Shown here: positions 15,226 to 23,920 of the stretch, piece after piece
Numbering within the stretch: the stretch's first letter is position 1
Layout: every line of letters starts with the position of its first letter
Source of the DNA: Marinobacter flavimaris
Lineage (GTDB): Bacteria; Pseudomonadota; Gammaproteobacteria; Pseudomonadales; Oleiphilaceae
Reading direction: 5' to 3'
NCBI RefSeq assembly: GCF_002933295.1
Contig: NZ_PSSW01000003.1
Span: 248,001 to 312,000 of the forward strand
Length of the DNA: 64,000 nt
The notes under the pieces: model-generated
The model's input: only the letters and a program-made list of their open reading frames with translations
Database searches by the model: none
Told to the model about the DNA's origin: nothing
Made by a program: the position numbers and the translations under genes

Positions 15226-15273
15226 GGTACCCGTGATCAAAGCGCCCACGGGGAGCGAAACTGGAGAGCCCAT

Positions 15274-15984
15274 ATGACAGACCCGCTGATGATGTCCACA
15301 TGTTGTCCCCCGGACTCCGGGGAGGTGGTTCCGGTCATCCGTTGTGCCGGTCGCTGGTTTAACGAGATCCGTCCCGAGACGGCAATGGCCGGGACGGTCG
15401 CGGATTTTATCCGTCGGCGCTTCCTGCATGCCTATGGCGCCGAGCCTTCTCTGCGCATACCGGCATTGCTTGCCCTGACAACGGCTCAGGGCAGTCTTCT
15501 TGCCGCGGTCGGTGTTCGTAATGCTGCGCTGGAAAAACTGTTCCTGGAAGATTATCTGTCGGTGCCTGTGGAGTCGGTGATGCCGGTTGCGGGCATCGAG
15601 CGACATCGGATCGCGGAGATTGCCCATCTGGCGGGCGTTGAAGCCGGCGTTAGCCGTTTTCTGTTTGCCTCGTTGTCGGTGTGGCTGGATGGGGCCGGTT
15701 ATGACTGGGTGGTGTGCACCGGCACGGATCAGCTACGCAACAGTTTTCATCGCCTGGGCATTGCCACTCAGGTCCTGGCGACTGCCGATCCCGCCATGTT
15801 GCCCGATGGCGGTGCCGGCTGGGGGCGTTATTACGACCATCATCCGGTGGTGATGGCCATTCGTGTCGCCGATGGTATGTCGGCACTGCGGACCGCCGGT
15901 TTGCTCCGGTTGATTCAGCCGGTTGAGTCCGAAGCCCCCGGGGAAGAAGCGATGGCAGGAGGTTCCTATGGCCACATTGCCTGA
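15274..15984 (+). CDS. Thermostable-hemolysin-family protein
   Basis: 236-residue soluble protein matching the thermostable hemolysin family (delta-VPH of Vibrio). The long conserved block runs 'LLALTTAQGSLLAAVGVRNA' through 'EKLFLEDYLSVPVE', then 'VEIAHLAGV'-like (here RIAEIAHLAG) and 'WVVCTGTDQLRNSFHRLGI'. There is no signal peptide. The name is historical; I recall the family being related to acyltransferase/GNAT-like folds, and most chromosomal members sit next to an AMP-binding enzyme, as here. A lipid-modifying acyltransferase is therefore at least as likely as a secreted toxin. The start has GGAGAG. It is first in a PmrA-box operon and overlaps the ligase gene by 17 bases. Confidence 0.82.
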   Translation: MTDPLMMSTCCPPDSGEVVPVIRCAGRWFNEIRPETAMAGTVADFIRRRFLHAYGAEPSLRIPALLALTTAQGSLLAAVGVRNAALEKLFLEDYLSVPVESVMPVAGIERHRIAEIAHLAGVEAGVSRFLFASLSVWLDGAGYDWVVCTGTDQLRNSFHRLGIATQVLATADPAMLPDGGAGWGRYYDHHPVVMAIRVADGMSALRTAGLLRLIQPVESEAPGEEAMAGGSYGHIA

Positions 15985-18154
15985 ACTTCTGCAACGCCAG
16001 GCGGCCGTCCAACCCTCACAAACGGCGCTCCAGGGGCCGGAGTCGGCCTTCACATACGCTCAGATGATGCAGGCGGCCGAGGCTCTCGCCGACCAGTTGA
16101 CGCGCCTTGGTGTGCGCCGGGCCGGCCTGTGTGGCGACAACTCCGTGGCGTGGATTCTTGCCGATCTGGCCTGTTTGCTTGCCGGCGTGGTGTGTGTCCC
16201 CGTGCCGGTGTTTTTTTCACGGACCCAGACGGAACACCTGACTGAACGAGCTGGCCTTGATTGCCTGTTGTCAGGGGGCGCAAGCAATGGCGGTGAGCAC
16301 ATTGGCCATGGTGTCTGGCTAAGGCATTTGCCGGTAACAGCGGCAGCCGCCTGGATGCCGGAGCAGACCGCGAAGATAACCTTTACGTCTGGCAGTACAG
16401 GCAACCCAAAGGGCGTCTGCCTGTCGGTGGCCCAGATGACGGCCACCACGCTGGCCTTGCAGGAGCGTCTTGAGGGCGTCGACCTTGAGCGGCACCTGTG
16501 CATCCTGCCACTGGCCACATTGCTGGAGAACATTGCCGGGGTTTATCTGCCATTGCTTATGGGCAGTACGGTAATGGTCGCACCCTTGCAGGATCTGGGC
16601 ATGACCGGAAGCAGTGGGCTGGACATCGACCGGCTGGTACAGGGCGTCAACGAACACCAGCCGCAGTCCCTGATTCTGGTGCCGGAACTGGCTATGACGC
16701 TGGTGTCTGCGGCCGAACAGAAACAGCTGGACAGTAATTCTTTCCGGTTTCTGGCGGTTGGTGGCGGACGGGTTTCGTCCGACCTGCTTGCCAGGGGCCG
16801 CGCGGTCGGCCTGCCGCTTTATGAGGGTTATGGGCTTTCCGAGTGCAGTTCCGTGGTTGCATTGAACGTGCCTGGAACCGAACGCGAAGGTGCGGTGGGT
16901 AAACCGCTCTCCCATGTTCGGGTACGGGTGGATGACCGCGGACACATTCTGGTGGCCGGGAACACCCACCTGGGTTACCTGGGGGATGAACCGGCAGGGG
17001 ATGAGTGGCTGGATACCGGTGACCTGGGTGCCCGGGATGCCGGGGGTTTCCTGTCGGTGAGCGGTCGCGCGAAGAATCTTCTGATTACCAGCTTTGGTCG
17101 CAACATCAGCCCGGAATGGCTGGAGAGTGAACTCATACAGGCGATAGGTGCCCGCCAGGCGGTGGTGTTTGGTGATGGCGATCCCTGCCCTTCCGCCCTC
17201 GTTGTGGTGCAGGATGGTCGTTCACCTGAAGCGTTGCGCTCGCAGCTGGACGCTCTGAACAACAATTTGCCGGACTACGCCCGTTTGTCCGGTGTCTATA
17301 TCCGCCGTCAGCCATTGAGCCAGGCTGAGGGCTACCTGACTGCAAACGGCCGGCCTGTTCGCCAACAGATTCAGGCGGATCTGCCAACGCTGCTGGCCGG
17401 CGCATTTCCGATTTTCATGAATCTTTCGATATCCAATTCTGAACTTTCAAACCCGCCAGGAGGATCTTTCATGGCATTTTTCGATCGACTGCAGTCCGAA
17501 ACTGCACAAGCCCGCGCCCACGTAACCGGTGCGCCTGTTATTGAGGCCATCCGCGAGGGCCGGTTTGACCTGAATGGCTATACCTGGTTTCTCACCCAGG
17601 CGTATCACCACGTGAAACACACCGTGCCCCTGATGATGGCGTGCGGTGGCCGCTTACCCGAGCGTCTGGAATTTGTGCGAAAGGCGTTGGTGGAATACAT
17701 CGAGGAGGAGTATGGCCACCATGAGTGGATCCTCAACGATCTTGCGGCCTGCGGAGAGGACAAGGAAGCCATTCGTCATGGCAGCCCGGATACCTCTATC
17801 GAGCTGATGGTCGCCTACCTCTATGACCGCATCAACCGCGGGAACCCGGCCGCCTTTTTCGGCATGGTTCAGGTGCTTGAGGGAACGTCGATCGAGCTGG
17901 CGACGCCGCTCGGTGAAGCCATCCAGAAACAGCTTGGCCTGCCCAAGGAAGCGTTCAGCTACCTCTACTCCCATGGTGCTCTGGACCAGGAGCATTTCGA
18001 GTTCTTCCGGAACCTGATGAACGAAATCACCGATCCGGATGACCAGCAGGCCATTATCGAGGCGGCCCGTATGGTCTACCGGCTATACGGCGACATGCTG
18101 CACAGCATCCCCGTGCCCGAGAATCGCAAGGAGCGGCGCCATGAGGCTGCATGA
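15968..18154 (+). CDS. Adenylate-forming ligase fused to a haem-oxygenase-like diiron domain
   Basis: 728-residue two-domain protein. Residues 1-490 are an ANL adenylating enzyme resembling long-chain acyl-CoA synthetases: P-loop 'TFTSGSTGNPKG', 'GYGLSECSSVV', 'WLDTGDLG'. From about residue 502 a haem-oxygenase-fold (iron-containing redox enzyme/TenA-like) domain follows, with candidate iron ligands E581 and H584/H585 in EEEYGHHEW, E638 in QVLEGTS, and H669, D673 and H676 in HGALDQEH. The family includes UndA, an alkene-forming fatty-acid oxidase. The frame begins at 15923 but the ATG at 15968 has AGGAGG. An internal ATG at 17471 with its own AGGAGG may start the second domain separately. Activating a fatty acid and then oxidising it is the obvious hypothesis; the substrate is unknown. 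Confidence 0.83.
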   Translation: MATLPELLQRQAAVQPSQTALQGPESAFTYAQMMQAAEALADQLTRLGVRRAGLCGDNSVAWILADLACLLAGVVCVPVPVFFSRTQTEHLTERAGLDCLLSGGASNGGEHIGHGVWLRHLPVTAAAAWMPEQTAKITFTSGSTGNPKGVCLSVAQMTATTLALQERLEGVDLERHLCILPLATLLENIAGVYLPLLMGSTVMVAPLQDLGMTGSSGLDIDRLVQGVNEHQPQSLILVPELAMTLVSAAEQKQLDSNSFRFLAVGGGRVSSDLLARGRAVGLPLYEGYGLSECSSVVALNVPGTEREGAVGKPLSHVRVRVDDRGHILVAGNTHLGYLGDEPAGDEWLDTGDLGARDAGGFLSVSGRAKNLLITSFGRNISPEWLESELIQAIGARQAVVFGDGDPCPSALVVVQDGRSPEALRSQLDALNNNLPDYARLSGVYIRRQPLSQAEGYLTANGRPVRQQIQADLPTLLAGAFPIFMNLSISNSELSNPPGGSFMAFFDRLQSETAQARAHVTGAPVIEAIREGRFDLNGYTWFLTQAYHHVKHTVPLMMACGGRLPERLEFVRKALVEYIEEEYGHHEWILNDLAACGEDKEAIRHGSPDTSIELMVAYLYDRINRGNPAAFFGMVQVLEGTSIELATPLGEAIQKQLGLPKEAFSYLYSHGALDQEHFEFFRNLMNEITDPDDQQAIIEAARMVYRLYGDMLHSIPVPENRKERRHEAA
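17459..17473 (+). promoter_or_regulatory. Internal ribosome binding site and ATG inside the fused ligase/diiron gene
   Basis: GGAGGATCTTTCATG: a strong Shine-Dalgarno (CCAGGAGG just before and into this stretch) seven bases before the in-frame ATG at 17471, exactly where the haem-oxygenase-like domain begins (MAFFDRLQ). It looks like the normal start of a stand-alone gene, so the second domain may be made both as a fusion and as a separate 227-residue protein. Confidence 0.6.
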
Positions 18155-18923
18155 TCGGGTGTTCCTGCTTCTGGGTGGCACCGGCGGTATAGGAAAGGCG
18201 CTCGTGGAGCCGTTGGTCAGGGCAGGTGCTCGGGTGATTATCGCTTCCCGGCACCCGGAAAAGCTTGAACATCGGGAAGGTGTCTCGCTCGTACATCTGG
18301 ATCTTGCGGCGCCGGACCTCGACCAGCAGCTGGTTCGGCTCGGCGATGCCTATCCGGATATTGATGGCGTTATCCACTGTGCCGGCCAGAACTGCTTTGC
18401 CAGCCTGGGCAATATGACAGTCAATGAACTGGACGCCCAGATTGCCGTCAATCTCCGGTCAGCGATGATTGTCGCCAGGCATTTTGCACCAAGGTTTGAA
18501 AAAGCCGAACAGGGAGCGCTGGTGTTCGTGGGGTCCACCTTTGGCAGCATCGGTTTCCCCGGCTACACCGCATACTGCGCCAGCAAGTTTGGTCTGCGCG
18601 GTTTCAGCGAAGCCCTGCGCAGGGAACTGGCCGATACCCCGGTTCAGGTGATCTATGTGGCCCCCCGCGCCACTGCCACGGACATGAATCCGAAGGCCGT
18701 GAACGAGCTGAACCGGGCACTCGGCAACGCCATGGACGCACCTGGAGCGGTGGCGGCGCAGATTCTGGCTGCTATGGAAAATGACGATCGCCGGCGTTTT
18801 CTGGGCTGGCCCGAGAAGTTGTTCGTGGTCATCAACGGCATCCTGCCCAAAATTGTCGATAAGGCGATGCTGAAGCAACTGCCGGTGATCCGGCGGTTTC
18901 TGAATCCGGGAGTGTTGTCATGA
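18141..18923 (+). CDS. Short-chain dehydrogenase/reductase
   Basis: 260-residue SDR with nucleotide-binding LLLGGTGGIGKAL at about 8-20, 'HCAGQN' near 79, the catalytic Ser in VFVGSTFGSIG, and the YCASK catalytic Tyr/Lys motif near residue 140. It would reduce a carbonyl or oxidise an alcohol with NAD(P)H. The ATG at 18141 overlaps the ligase stop by 14 bases and follows AAGGAG; the longer open frame from 18039 lies wholly inside the ligase and is not used. In context it may act on the product of the ligase/diiron protein, for example a fatty ketone, aldehyde or hydroxy-acyl group. C-terminal hydrophobic segment 'LFVVINGILPKIV' suggests membrane association. Confidence 0.88.
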   Translation: MRLHDRVFLLLGGTGGIGKALVEPLVRAGARVIIASRHPEKLEHREGVSLVHLDLAAPDLDQQLVRLGDAYPDIDGVIHCAGQNCFASLGNMTVNELDAQIAVNLRSAMIVARHFAPRFEKAEQGALVFVGSTFGSIGFPGYTAYCASKFGLRGFSEALRRELADTPVQVIYVAPRATATDMNPKAVNELNRALGNAMDAPGAVAAQILAAMENDDRRRFLGWPEKLFVVINGILPKIVDKAMLKQLPVIRRFLNPGVLS

Positions 18924-19540
18924 AACGTGTTTTATTGATGGTCTTGTGTCTGGCTGCCCAGCCGCTTTGGGCAGCTGCTCTTGAGACCGAGCTGGCCGAC
19001 ATCCAGCATCGCTGGGCCGAGATCCAGTACCAGGTACCGGAGGACGAAAAAGAGAAAGCCTTCGAGGGCCTGGCTGGCGAGGCGGAACAGTTTGTTGCCC
19101 ATTATCCGGATCGGGCAGAGCCGCTGATCTGGCAGGGTATTGTGCTGAGCACCTACGCCGGTGCCAAAGGTGGTCTGGGTGCCCTGGGCCTGGTCAAGGA
19201 CGCCCGGAAATCCCTGGAAGCGGCCCTGGCTATCGATCCTGATGCGCTGGATGGCTCGGCTTACACATCCCTTGGCAGCCTTTATTACCAGGTTCCTGGC
19301 TGGCCACTGGGCTTCGGTGATGACGACAAGGCCCGTCAGTATTTGCAGAAAGCATTGGCGATCAATCCTGATGGTATGGATGCCAATTTCTTCTTTGGCG
19401 ATTTTCTGCTGGACCAGGGCGAGCCTGAAAGAGCCCGGAGCTATCTGCAGAAAGTCCTCGAAGCACCCGACAGGGCGGGCCGCGACGTCGCTGATGCCGG
19501 TCGGCGGGAAGAAGCCAGGAACCGTCTGGACTCGCTCTGA
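18920..19540 (+). CDS. Exported TPR-repeat protein
   Basis: 206-residue protein with a signal peptide (MKRVLLMVLCLAAQPLWAAA) and at least three TPR-like helical repeats: 'AEPLIWQGIVLSTYAGAKGG', 'ARKSLEAALAIDPDALDGSA', and 'ARQYLQKALAINPDGMDANF'. TPR domains bind other proteins, so this is likely a periplasmic scaffold or partner for an envelope enzyme. It overlaps the SDR stop by 4 bases (ATGA) and is the last gene of the PmrA-box operon. No catalytic residues are evident. Confidence 0.82.
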   Translation: MKRVLLMVLCLAAQPLWAAALETELADIQHRWAEIQYQVPEDEKEKAFEGLAGEAEQFVAHYPDRAEPLIWQGIVLSTYAGAKGGLGALGLVKDARKSLEAALAIDPDALDGSAYTSLGSLYYQVPGWPLGFGDDDKARQYLQKALAINPDGMDANFFFGDFLLDQGEPERARSYLQKVLEAPDRAGRDVADAGRREEARNRLDSL

Positions 19541-19627
19541 TTCGTCGTCTCCGGAATCGGTTTGCTTCCTGTCAGCGTGGGCTACACTCTTTTATGAGCA
19601 GGGTGATTCGTCCGTTGGGAGGACAGG

Positions 19628-21148
19628 GTGTCCAAGGCGTCAAGGTCCGGCAACGGGCAGCAAACCGGTTTGTCTGCCCGTTTTTTCCAGAAACTGGCCT
19701 CAGGGGTGCCTGGCGTCCTTTTCATCTATTGGCTGGGTGCAGATCGGGAGTCCCATCGATGCCCCTTCATCAGTGAACGTGTTCAGGCACTTTTTGGCAT
19801 AGCCCCGTGGGATCTGAATGACAACGCGGATCCGATTTTTGCGATGATCCACCCCGACGACGTTGAGGCCGTCATGGAGAGTATCCGTGTCTCTGCGGAT
19901 ACCCTGAAAACCTGGTCGTACCGCGCGCGGCTCAGACTGCAGAATGGCGACTACGAGTGGTTCGAGGTCAGCTCCGAGCCGGAGCGGCAACCCGATGGCA
20001 GTACCCTCTGGTACGGTCAGTTCCATAACATCCAGCATTACAAAAACCTGGAGCAGAGCCTCCGAGATAGCGAGGCGGAGTTTTCCTTCCAGGCTGGTTT
20101 CCAGAAGCTCATTGCCCGCCTTTCCACCGAATTCATCAATCTGGGCTTTGGCACCATTGATCAGTGCATTGATGAGCTCCTGCGATCCATCGGCCTGTTT
20201 TTCAAGGTAGACCGGGCCTACCTGTACTGCTTTACCGACGATTACGCCGTAATGACCAATACCCATGAATGGTGCAGGGACGGTGTCCCTGCCCTGATTG
20301 AGACCCAGCAAGAGGTACCGATCGAGGATTTTCACTGGTGGCAGGAACAGATCGAGGGCATGGTCAGTGGCAGCCGCGTGGTGTTCATCGAAGATGTCGA
20401 TCGACTGCCGCGGGAGGCCGCACCCGAGCGGGCTCTGCTTCAGGAGCAGGGCGTATCTTCCATGTTCTGTGTGCCCATCCGGGTGCGTGGACGGGTCACC
20501 GGGTTTTTCGGCGTTGACTCCCTGCGTCGACGAAGCTGGCGTCTGGATCAGGCCGATCTGTTGATCATCGTCTCCGGCCTGTTGTCGGGTGCTCTTGAGC
20601 GCAATCGCCTGGAAGAAGAGCTGCTTAACCAGTCCATTCGTGATCCGCTGACCGGTCTGCATAATCGCCGCTACCTGATGCCAAGGCTGGATGAAATGCT
20701 GGGCCGGAGTAACCGTCGGGGAGAACGTTTCGCCCTGGCGATCTTCGACATCGATCACTTCAAGACGATCAACGACTCCATCGGACACCTCGGGGGCGAT
20801 TATATCCTCCAGCGCTTTGCTGACATCCTGGTGAGCCAGACCCGCTCCATGGATGTGGTTGCCCGTTTCGGTGGCGAGGAGTTCATTGTTGTTTTCAGCG
20901 CCGTGGAACACGGGGACGTGAGGCAGTTTGTGCAGCGAATTCTCGAAGCTGTGCATGAGGAAAGGTTTGTGTTCAATGACACGGACATTCCGGTGACCGT
21001 CAGTGCGGGTGTGGCGGCGATCGAAGAGTTCGTTGACCAGCCAGCGACTCCCGATGCCTTGATTGCCCGGGCAGATGATCGGCTCTATATGGCCAAGCAG
21101 GCAGGGCGGGACTGCCTTGTTGATGCATCAGGAACATTGCGCATATAA
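19628..21148 (+). CDS. Diguanylate cyclase with PAS and GAF sensor domains
   Basis: 506-residue soluble protein that makes cyclic di-GMP. An N-terminal PAS-type domain (about 15-145, with PAC-like 'YEWFEVSSEPERQPDGSTLWYG') is followed by a GAF domain (about 155-325, 'SSMFCVPIRVRGRVTGFFGV') and a GGDEF domain (about 335-500). The active site is FGGEEFIVVF. RSMD lies five residues before GGEEF, so the inhibitory I-site is present. The start is a GTG after GGGAGGACA. It is a single gene between the TPR protein and a sulfur-metabolism operon. The sensed ligand is unknown. Confidence 0.92.
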   Translation: MSKASRSGNGQQTGLSARFFQKLASGVPGVLFIYWLGADRESHRCPFISERVQALFGIAPWDLNDNADPIFAMIHPDDVEAVMESIRVSADTLKTWSYRARLRLQNGDYEWFEVSSEPERQPDGSTLWYGQFHNIQHYKNLEQSLRDSEAEFSFQAGFQKLIARLSTEFINLGFGTIDQCIDELLRSIGLFFKVDRAYLYCFTDDYAVMTNTHEWCRDGVPALIETQQEVPIEDFHWWQEQIEGMVSGSRVVFIEDVDRLPREAAPERALLQEQGVSSMFCVPIRVRGRVTGFFGVDSLRRRSWRLDQADLLIIVSGLLSGALERNRLEEELLNQSIRDPLTGLHNRRYLMPRLDEMLGRSNRRGERFALAIFDIDHFKTINDSIGHLGGDYILQRFADILVSQTRSMDVVARFGGEEFIVVFSAVEHGDVRQFVQRILEAVHEERFVFNDTDIPVTVSAGVAAIEEFVDQPATPDALIARADDRLYMAKQAGRDCLVDASGTLRI

Positions 21149-21190
21149 AAAAAGATCATTTCACCTCATATTACGAAATAGTATATGCTT

Positions 21191-21206
21191 ATATTAAATT
21201 TGATAT
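21191..21206. promoter_or_regulatory. AT-rich near-palindrome upstream of the persulfide-dioxygenase-like gene
   Basis: ATATTAAATTTGATAT is an inverted repeat with one mismatched pair, lying 25 bases before the ATG at 21231 in a short AT-rich stretch that stands out from GC-rich surroundings. Several TATA-like hexamers (for example TATATT nearby) make it likely to overlap the promoter. ArsR-type persulfide sensors (BigR/SqrR) repress similar hydrolase operons from AT-rich palindromes, so this is a candidate operator. No such regulator gene lies in this window. Confidence 0.45.
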
Positions 21207-21230
21207 TCGGATACTCCAGAGGTGACTGCC

Positions 21231-22097
21231 ATGAGCAACCCGATCGTTCAGCATTTTTTTGATGAACCCACCAATACCTTCAGTTATGTGGTGCGCGACC
21301 CGGACAGCCAGGCCTGTGCCATTCTCGATTCGGTCCTGGATTTTGATTACGCCGCTGGCACCACCGACGTGCGTTCTGCAGACGAGATTATCGAGTACAT
21401 CCGCAGCAACGATCTGAAGGTCGAGTGGATTCTGGAGACCCACGTACACGCGGATCACTTGTCGGCCGCGCCTTACCTGCATGAGAAGTTGGGCGGCAAG
21501 ACCGGCATTGGTGCGCACATCCGAGACGTACAGGAAATATTTGGCAAGGCGTTTAACGCCGGCACCGAATTCCAGCGCGACGGCAGCCAGTTCGATCAGC
21601 TGTTCAGAGAGGGCGACACATTCGCCATCGGTGGTCTTGAGGGGCGCGTATTGCATACCCCGGGGCACACCCCTGCCTGCCTGACCTATGTGGTTGGCGA
21701 TGCCGCCTTCGTGGGTGACACCCTGTTTATGCCGGATTTCGGCACCGCCCGCTGTGATTTCCCGGGTGGCGATGCCCGCACCCTGTACCAGTCTATCCAG
21801 AAGGTACTGTCTCTGCCGGCAGAAACCCGTATCTTCCTGTGTCACGACTACAAGGCGCCCGGCCGTGACGAGTATCAGCATATGACCACGGTGGCCGAGC
21901 AGCGGGAAGCAAACATCCATGTCCACGAAGGTGTTTCCGAGGAAGAGTTCGTGAAGATGCGGACCGAACGGGACGCGACCCTGGATATGCCACGGCTGAT
22001 TCTGCCTTCGGTCCAGGTCAACATGCGGGCAGGCCATATGCCTCCGGCTGAAGACAATGGTCAGGTTTACCTGAAAGTACCGGTTAACCTGTTCTGA
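21231..22097 (+). CDS. Metallo-beta-lactamase-fold hydrolase, persulfide dioxygenase-like
   Basis: 288-residue MBL-fold enzyme of the ETHE1/Blh group, which oxidises glutathione persulfide to sulfite with non-haem iron. Metal-binding segments are 'LETHVHADHLSAA' (HxHxDH, about 69-78), 'LHTPGHTPACLTY' near 143-150, 'GDTLFMPDFGTARCDFPGGDA' near 163, and 'FLCHDYKAPGRDE' near 204. The Asp/Arg segment after GDTLF is the one typical of persulfide dioxygenases and not of glyoxalase II. The ATG at 21231 follows AGAGGTG; the frame opens 9 bases earlier. The SulP transporter starts 9 bases after the stop, suggesting export of the sulfite or sulfate formed. Confidence 0.85.
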   Translation: MSNPIVQHFFDEPTNTFSYVVRDPDSQACAILDSVLDFDYAAGTTDVRSADEIIEYIRSNDLKVEWILETHVHADHLSAAPYLHEKLGGKTGIGAHIRDVQEIFGKAFNAGTEFQRDGSQFDQLFREGDTFAIGGLEGRVLHTPGHTPACLTYVVGDAAFVGDTLFMPDFGTARCDFPGGDARTLYQSIQKVLSLPAETRIFLCHDYKAPGRDEYQHMTTVAEQREANIHVHEGVSEEEFVKMRTERDATLDMPRLILPSVQVNMRAGHMPPAEDNGQVYLKVPVNLF

Positions 22098-22105
22098 GAT
22101 TCCCG

Positions 22106-23839
22106 ATGAATCTTAAACGCTATCTGCCCATTCTGGATTGGGCCCCAAAATATGGCCGGGAACAGGCCACCAGTGATCTGGTGGCCGCGATCATCGTTAC
22201 CGTCATGCTCATCCCCCAGTCGCTGGCCTATGCCCTGCTGGCCGGGTTGCCTGCCCAGGTGGGTCTGTACGCCAGTATCCTGCCCCTGGTTATTTACGCT
22301 GTCTTCGGCACCAGCCGAACACTGTCGGTGGGCCCGGTTGCTGTGGCTTCCCTGATGACCGCAGCGGCCCTGGCACCCCTTGCGGAGTCCGGTACACCGG
22401 AATACGTGGCGGGTGCCGTTTTGCTGGCGGTCATGTCTGGGTTGATGCTGACCCTGATGGGTGTCCTTAGGCTGGGTTTCCTGGCCAATTTTCTCAGCCA
22501 TCCGGTGATTTCGGGCTTTATCACGGCCTCCGGCATTGTGATTGCTGCCAGTCAGCTGAAGCATATCTTCGGAATCCAGGCCTCGGGTCACAACCTTCTG
22601 GAAATTGCTCACTCGCTGTTGGGATCCATCGGTGACACCAACCTGGCAACGTTGGGGGTCGGTGCCGGAGCGCTGATTTTCCTGATGCTGGCCCGCAAAC
22701 GTCTGAAGCCGCTTCTGATGGCAATGGGGTTGGCCCCGAGAATGGCGGATATTCTTACCAAAACCGCGCCGATTCTGGCGGTTCTGGTCACCACCCTGGT
22801 GGCCTGGCAGTTCCAGCTTGATGGCCAGGGTGTGCGTCTGGTTGGAGATGTGCCCCGGGGACTGCCCGATTTCACCATGCCGAGCCTGGACATGGGCTTG
22901 TGGCAGCAGCTGGCGGTCAGCGCGTTGCTGATCAGTGTTGTGGGTTTCGTGGAGTCGGTGTCTGTTGGCCAGACCCTGGCCGCGAAACGTCGCCAGCGTA
23001 TTGATCCGGACCAGGAGCTGATTGGCCTGGGTACTGCCAACCTGGGCGCCGGTTTTTCCGGCGGCATGCCGGTCACCGGTGGCTTCTCCCGTTCCGTGGT
23101 CAACTTTGACGCTGGGGCCGAGACTCCCGCCGCCGGCGCCTATGCGGCTGTGGGTATCGCCATGGCTACGTTATTCCTGACGCCAGCCATTGCCTATCTG
23201 CCCCAGGCGACCCTGGCAGCGACCATTATCGTCGCCGTGGCCACGCTGATCGACCTTCCGGCCCTGGGTCGCACCTGGCGCTACTCCCGCACGGACTTTG
23301 GCGCCATGCTCGCCACCATCGTGCTGACTCTGGTGCACAGTGTCGAGGCCGGCATTATCGCCGGGGTGGCGCTTTCGATAGGCCTGTTTCTGTATCGAAC
23401 CAGCCGCCCCCACAGCGCGGTGGTTGGTCGGGTACCGGGAACCGAGCACTTCCGCAACGTGCTCCGCCATGACGTGGAGCTGTGTCCGAAGGTGACTTTC
23501 CTGCGGGTGGACGAGAGCCTGTACTTCGCCAACGCACGCTTCCTTGAGGAAACGGTTATGGACCTGATGATACGGGAGCCTGAGCTTAAGGACCTGGTGC
23601 TGATGTGTCCGGCCGTGAATCTGGTGGACGCCTCGGCCCTCGAAAGTCTGGAGGCGATTAACGAGCGTATGAAGGATGCAGGAGTGAGGTTGCACCTGGC
23701 GGAAGTGAAAGGCCCCGTCATGGACAAACTGAAAGGCACGGAACTGCTTTCCCACCTGGGTGGCGAGGTTTTCCTCAGCACCTTTGAAGCCTGGCAGCGC
23801 CTCACTGACCTTGGCAAGCAAGAGAGACAGGTCGCCTGA
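22106..23839 (+). CDS. SulP-family anion transporter with STAS domain
   Basis: 577-residue inner-membrane transporter. It has 10-14 hydrophobic helices with the SulP signature 'QSLAYALLAGLPAQVGLYASILP' near residue 35, and a C-terminal STAS domain (about 440-560, 'LVLMCPAVNLVDASALESLEAI'). SulP proteins move sulfate, bicarbonate or other anions. Being 9 bases downstream of the persulfide-dioxygenase-like gene, it probably handles sulfite/sulfate in the same pathway, though sequence alone does not fix substrate or direction. Confidence 0.9.
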   Translation: MNLKRYLPILDWAPKYGREQATSDLVAAIIVTVMLIPQSLAYALLAGLPAQVGLYASILPLVIYAVFGTSRTLSVGPVAVASLMTAAALAPLAESGTPEYVAGAVLLAVMSGLMLTLMGVLRLGFLANFLSHPVISGFITASGIVIAASQLKHIFGIQASGHNLLEIAHSLLGSIGDTNLATLGVGAGALIFLMLARKRLKPLLMAMGLAPRMADILTKTAPILAVLVTTLVAWQFQLDGQGVRLVGDVPRGLPDFTMPSLDMGLWQQLAVSALLISVVGFVESVSVGQTLAAKRRQRIDPDQELIGLGTANLGAGFSGGMPVTGGFSRSVVNFDAGAETPAAGAYAAVGIAMATLFLTPAIAYLPQATLAATIIVAVATLIDLPALGRTWRYSRTDFGAMLATIVLTLVHSVEAGIIAGVALSIGLFLYRTSRPHSAVVGRVPGTEHFRNVLRHDVELCPKVTFLRVDESLYFANARFLEETVMDLMIREPELKDLVLMCPAVNLVDASALESLEAINERMKDAGVRLHLAEVKGPVMDKLKGTELLSHLGGEVFLSTFEAWQRLTDLGKQERQVA

Positions 23840-23920
23840 TCTATCTGGGCTCGCTTGCACCGGGGGTGGGGCGAGCCGCTAAGGTGTCATACCCGACCCC
23901 GTTACTGCGGTACGTTCACT

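Noticed and set aside
15274..15984. Secreted hemolysin toxin
   Set aside because: There is no signal peptide or secretion partner, and the gene is embedded in a lipid-enzyme operon. The family name is historical, so a toxin function is not asserted.
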